A DNA stretch of 9,342 nucleotides from an uncultured Lachnospiraceae bacterium (GTDB lineage Bacteria > Bacillota > Clostridia > Lachnospirales > Lachnospiraceae). Location of the stretch: contig CADBQE010000079.1 in assembly GCA_902796695.1 (NCBI GenBank), forward strand, positions 1-9,342. The letters are read 5' to 3'. This document shows positions 7,857 through 9,342 of the stretch, piece by piece (the stretch's first letter is position 1; every line of letters begins with the position of its first letter). Both the position numbers and the translations under genes were made by a program. The notes under the pieces are model-generated. The model was not told where the DNA came from, searched no databases, and saw nothing but the letters and a program-made list of their open reading frames with translations.

Positions 7857-7885
7857 ATTTTAGCACGGTGGGGGAGGAAAGACAA
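7857..7885 (-). promoter_or_regulatory. sigma-70/sigma-A type promoter driving the relic and second MMPL gene
   Basis: On the - strand, TTGTCT (7885-7880) is the -35 (4 of 6), followed by a 17-bp spacer and TAAAAT (7862-7857) as the -10 (5 of 6). The expected start is near 7850, about 50 nt before the ATG of the decayed frame and about 400 nt before the second transporter. No terminator is seen in between, so the transporter mRNA would carry the relic as its leader. Confidence 0.6.
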
Positions 7886-7945
7886 TATGGGAAATGGAGG
7901 GGGGAAGGAGGAGGGATCGTTACAAGACACTAGAAAAAGCGCAAT

Positions 7946-8077
7946 CTTCCAAAACTGCACAGTTCTTCCATAGCTGATGATCCACGTTATAGAAGCATGA
8001 CAAACTGGGCACTTCCAAAACGGAAATGCTCAAAAAGTCCCATGATCCACCGTTTCAGAAGTATGACAAACTAGGCA
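7946..8077. repeat. two diverged tandem copies of a 66-bp unit
   Basis: Copy 1 (7946-8011) and copy 2 (8012-8077) both start CTTCCAAAAC and both end with a TGATCCAC...AGAAGNATGACAAACTNGGCA block (7978-8011 and 8043-8077). The inner 20 or so bases differ. Sixty-six bases equal 22 codons; on the + strand copy 2 reads openly, with peptide pieces SHDPPFQKYDKLG. The stretch 7886-8139 around it holds no gene I can support and no clear terminator for the DUF4186 gene. The unit may be a remnant of a dispersed clostridial repeat; its function is unknown. Confidence 0.7.
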
Positions 8078-8139
8078 AAAGAATGCTGAGAGTTCTCTTG
8101 ATAGATGGAGTACGTTGGTTTTTTTGAACGTCTGTAACC

Positions 8140-8505
8140 CTATTCCTTCCTGCCATCCATCTGCCTTTGAATCCACGCCATCAGCAGCCTCACAATAGCC
8201 TCTTGTTCTGTTTCAGTTAATTCTCTGTGCAGAGGAACCCTGTACCATTTGTTCAGGCAGCCTCTGCAGCAGCAAGCCGTTGCATGCATGGCCTTGAACG
8301 CCGGATGTCCGCTCATAGGTGTTTGTTTTCCGTCATTCCGAGGCTCAGCCGGCGCCAGTTTCTGACGAACAAAATCCTGTGCGTGACTGCATATCCTGTC
8401 CATTCCTTTTGCATCTATGTAAGCGACATCCTGTTTCGTCAGATGAAAAGATGCACGAAATCTGGAATTTGCGAGCCTGTCGAGTGTCTGGTTTATGGTT
8501 GGCAT
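8140..8505 (-). CDS. DUF4186 family protein
   Basis: A 121-residue soluble protein matching the DUF4186 pattern nearly end to end: LDRLANSRFRASFHL (residues 8-22), KGMDRICSHAQDF (33-45), LAPAEPRNDGKQTPMSGHPAF (50-70), HATACCCRGCLNKW (74-87) and a C-terminal WIQRQ. The invariant-looking His and Cys residues (H67, H74, C78-C80, C83) suggest metal binding, which is inference; the family has no established function that I know of. The ATG at 8505 is preferred over an upstream GTG at 8547 because the family homology begins right after it and AAGGAAG (8523-8517) lies 11 nt before it. It starts 2 nt after the stop of the helicase gene, so the two are almost certainly co-transcribed and translationally coupled. 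Confidence 0.88.
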   Translation of the reverse strand: MPTINQTLDRLANSRFRASFHLTKQDVAYIDAKGMDRICSHAQDFVRQKLAPAEPRNDGKQTPMSGHPAFKAMHATACCCRGCLNKWYRVPLHRELTETEQEAIVRLLMAWIQRQMDGRKE

Positions 8506-8507
8506 GG

Positions 8508-9342
8508 CTACACCGGCTTCCTTGGGAGCGGAATCATATTCTGGCACTTTTTCTCTGTGAAGTAGTTTGTACAGCCATAGAATACATTTCCTGTTTTTGG
8601 ATTCATTTTTACAATCAGGTAGCCGTCACCACACATATTGCACCGACGAATATCATGCTTGTGAATTCTATCATTGGTCATAAAGTCACAGACTTCAGGC
8701 TCGTTTGTGCATATCCACAGCGGCAGTCCGTAATTCTTGTTGAATTCATATTTCAGCGGATATCCGCATACCGGGCACCTCAGCTGGAACAAATCTACTA
8801 CATCCATATTGAGTTTGCTGGTGTGAGCGATGCCATAATCCTTTACGATCTCTATTAAAAACCGGGAAGGCTTGTTCTGAGGCGTAACAATATAGACCCG
8901 GTTCTTTGTTCTTGTAAGAGCAACATAGAAAAGGCGGCGTTCTTCAGCAAAAGGAACGCTGATGTCCTCGTAAGTTACCAGCTTAATGATCGGATCATCC
9001 TCTATCTGACAGGGGAATCCGTATTTTCCCTCAAACATATTGACAAGGATCACATTATCAAACCCCAGGCCTTTTGAACTGTGAGCTGTCATAAATGTAA
9101 GCTTCGCCTCAGGATATTTCCTGCTCTTAAGTTGTCCGCCCGGGCCCTCATAGAACATATTTGTCTGGCAGAGCCTGTACATATCATAGTTGTACCGCCC
9201 GATCAGGAGGATAGAGGAGGTTAAGCCGAATTCCTTTATTATTTTTCCTATGGCTTTTTCAGTCCCCTCGGCCATTGCCTTCGTCAGTTTATAGCTGTCG
9301 TCGAATTCCTCCAGAACAATAGGATCACTGAGATGCTTCGGT
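8508..9342 (-). CDS. UvrD-like SF1 DNA helicase with twin zinc ribbons (C-terminal part)
   Basis: The frame is open to the right edge of the window, so only the last 277 residues are seen and the true start lies outside; the internal ATG at 9275 is not the start. Helicase motif V (MTAHSSKGLGFDNVILVN, about 9041-9100) and motif VI (EERRLFYVALTRTKNRVYIV, about 8889-8948) are intact, including the arginine of the ATP-binding LTRT box. These place it in the UvrD/Rep/helicase IV superfamily of ATP-driven 3'-5' translocases. After motif VI come two Cys4 ribbons of the topoisomerase I type: CPVCG...C...C (about 8684-8778) and CNMCG...C...C (about 8544-8643). They are probably for DNA binding. The ATPase Walker A half is off-window, so the full architecture (for example an N-terminal NERD domain) cannot be judged. 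It forms an operon with the DUF4186 gene. GC content is visibly lower here than in the middle of the window. Confidence 0.9.
   Translation of the reverse strand, partial: PKHLSDPIVLEEFDDSYKLTKAMAEGTEKAIGKIIKEFGLTSSILLIGRYNYDMYRLCQTNMFYEGPGGQLKSRKYPEAKLTFMTAHSSKGLGFDNVILVNMFEGKYGFPCQIEDDPIIKLVTYEDISVPFAEERRLFYVALTRTKNRVYIVTPQNKPSRFLIEIVKDYGIAHTSKLNMDVVDLFQLRCPVCGYPLKYEFNKNYGLPLWICTNEPEVCDFMTNDRIHKHDIRRCNMCGDGYLIVKMNPKTGNVFYGCTNYFTEKKCQNMIPLPRKPV

Noticed and set aside
7946..8077. CRISPR-like array with a 66-bp period
   Set aside because: Only two units, the conserved parts differ from each other at several positions, and no cas gene is nearby.
8107..8132. ACGTT...AACGT inverted repeat with a T-run in the loop after the DUF4186 gene
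   Set aside because: The T-run is inside the loop rather than after the stem and the stem has only five pairs, so it is not a normal intrinsic terminator.
8319..8858. 179-codon + strand frame across the DUF4186 and helicase genes
   Set aside because: It overlaps two well-identified - strand genes, has no ribosome binding site and no domain.

Overview
The window looks like chromosomal DNA from a low-to-mid GC Gram-positive of the Clostridia type (Lachnospiraceae/Oscillospiraceae-like). The reasons are strong AGGAGG-type ribosome binding sites, a TTG start, compact intrinsic terminators, MMPL-type RND transporters of about 700 residues, and a secreted LxxG heptad-repeat protein. This placement is an inference; no rRNA or other phylogenetic marker is present.

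Left part (1-5247, + strand): a TetR-family regulator (218-775) closes with its own intrinsic terminator. An independently started two-gene operon follows: an MMPL/RND transporter (948-3047) whose last codons overlap the start of a secreted coiled-coil protein (3040-5247). That protein has two LxxG heptad blocks flanking a long Ala/Gln-rich helical stretch. The likely reading is a regulated export module: local repressor, proton-driven exporter, extracytoplasmic partner.

Middle part (5280-7885, - strand): a second MMPL transporter (5280-7454) is convergent with the first operon and shares a bidirectional hairpin terminator with it. Both transporters carry Asp-Tyr pairs in each half and the same loop motif after the first membrane bundle, so they are paralogues. 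The second gene is clearly GC-richer. Just upstream of it lies a decayed reading frame (7476-7801) in three frames that resembles a piece of an FtsX-like ABC permease, preceded by a good sigma-70-type promoter (7857-7885). That promoter probably now drives the second transporter.

Right part (7886-9342): an intergenic stretch holds two diverged tandem copies of a 66-bp unit (7946-8077). Two tightly linked - strand genes follow: a DUF4186 protein (8140-8505) and, upstream of it and cut by the window edge, the C-terminal part of a UvrD-like superfamily 1 helicase carrying two topoisomerase-type zinc ribbons (8508-9342). This part is visibly AT-richer than the middle.

The best candidate for an under-described system is the TetR / MMPL / secreted LxxG coiled-coil module. 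The promoter-plus-relic upstream of the second MMPL gene and the 66-bp repeat are the next most interesting.
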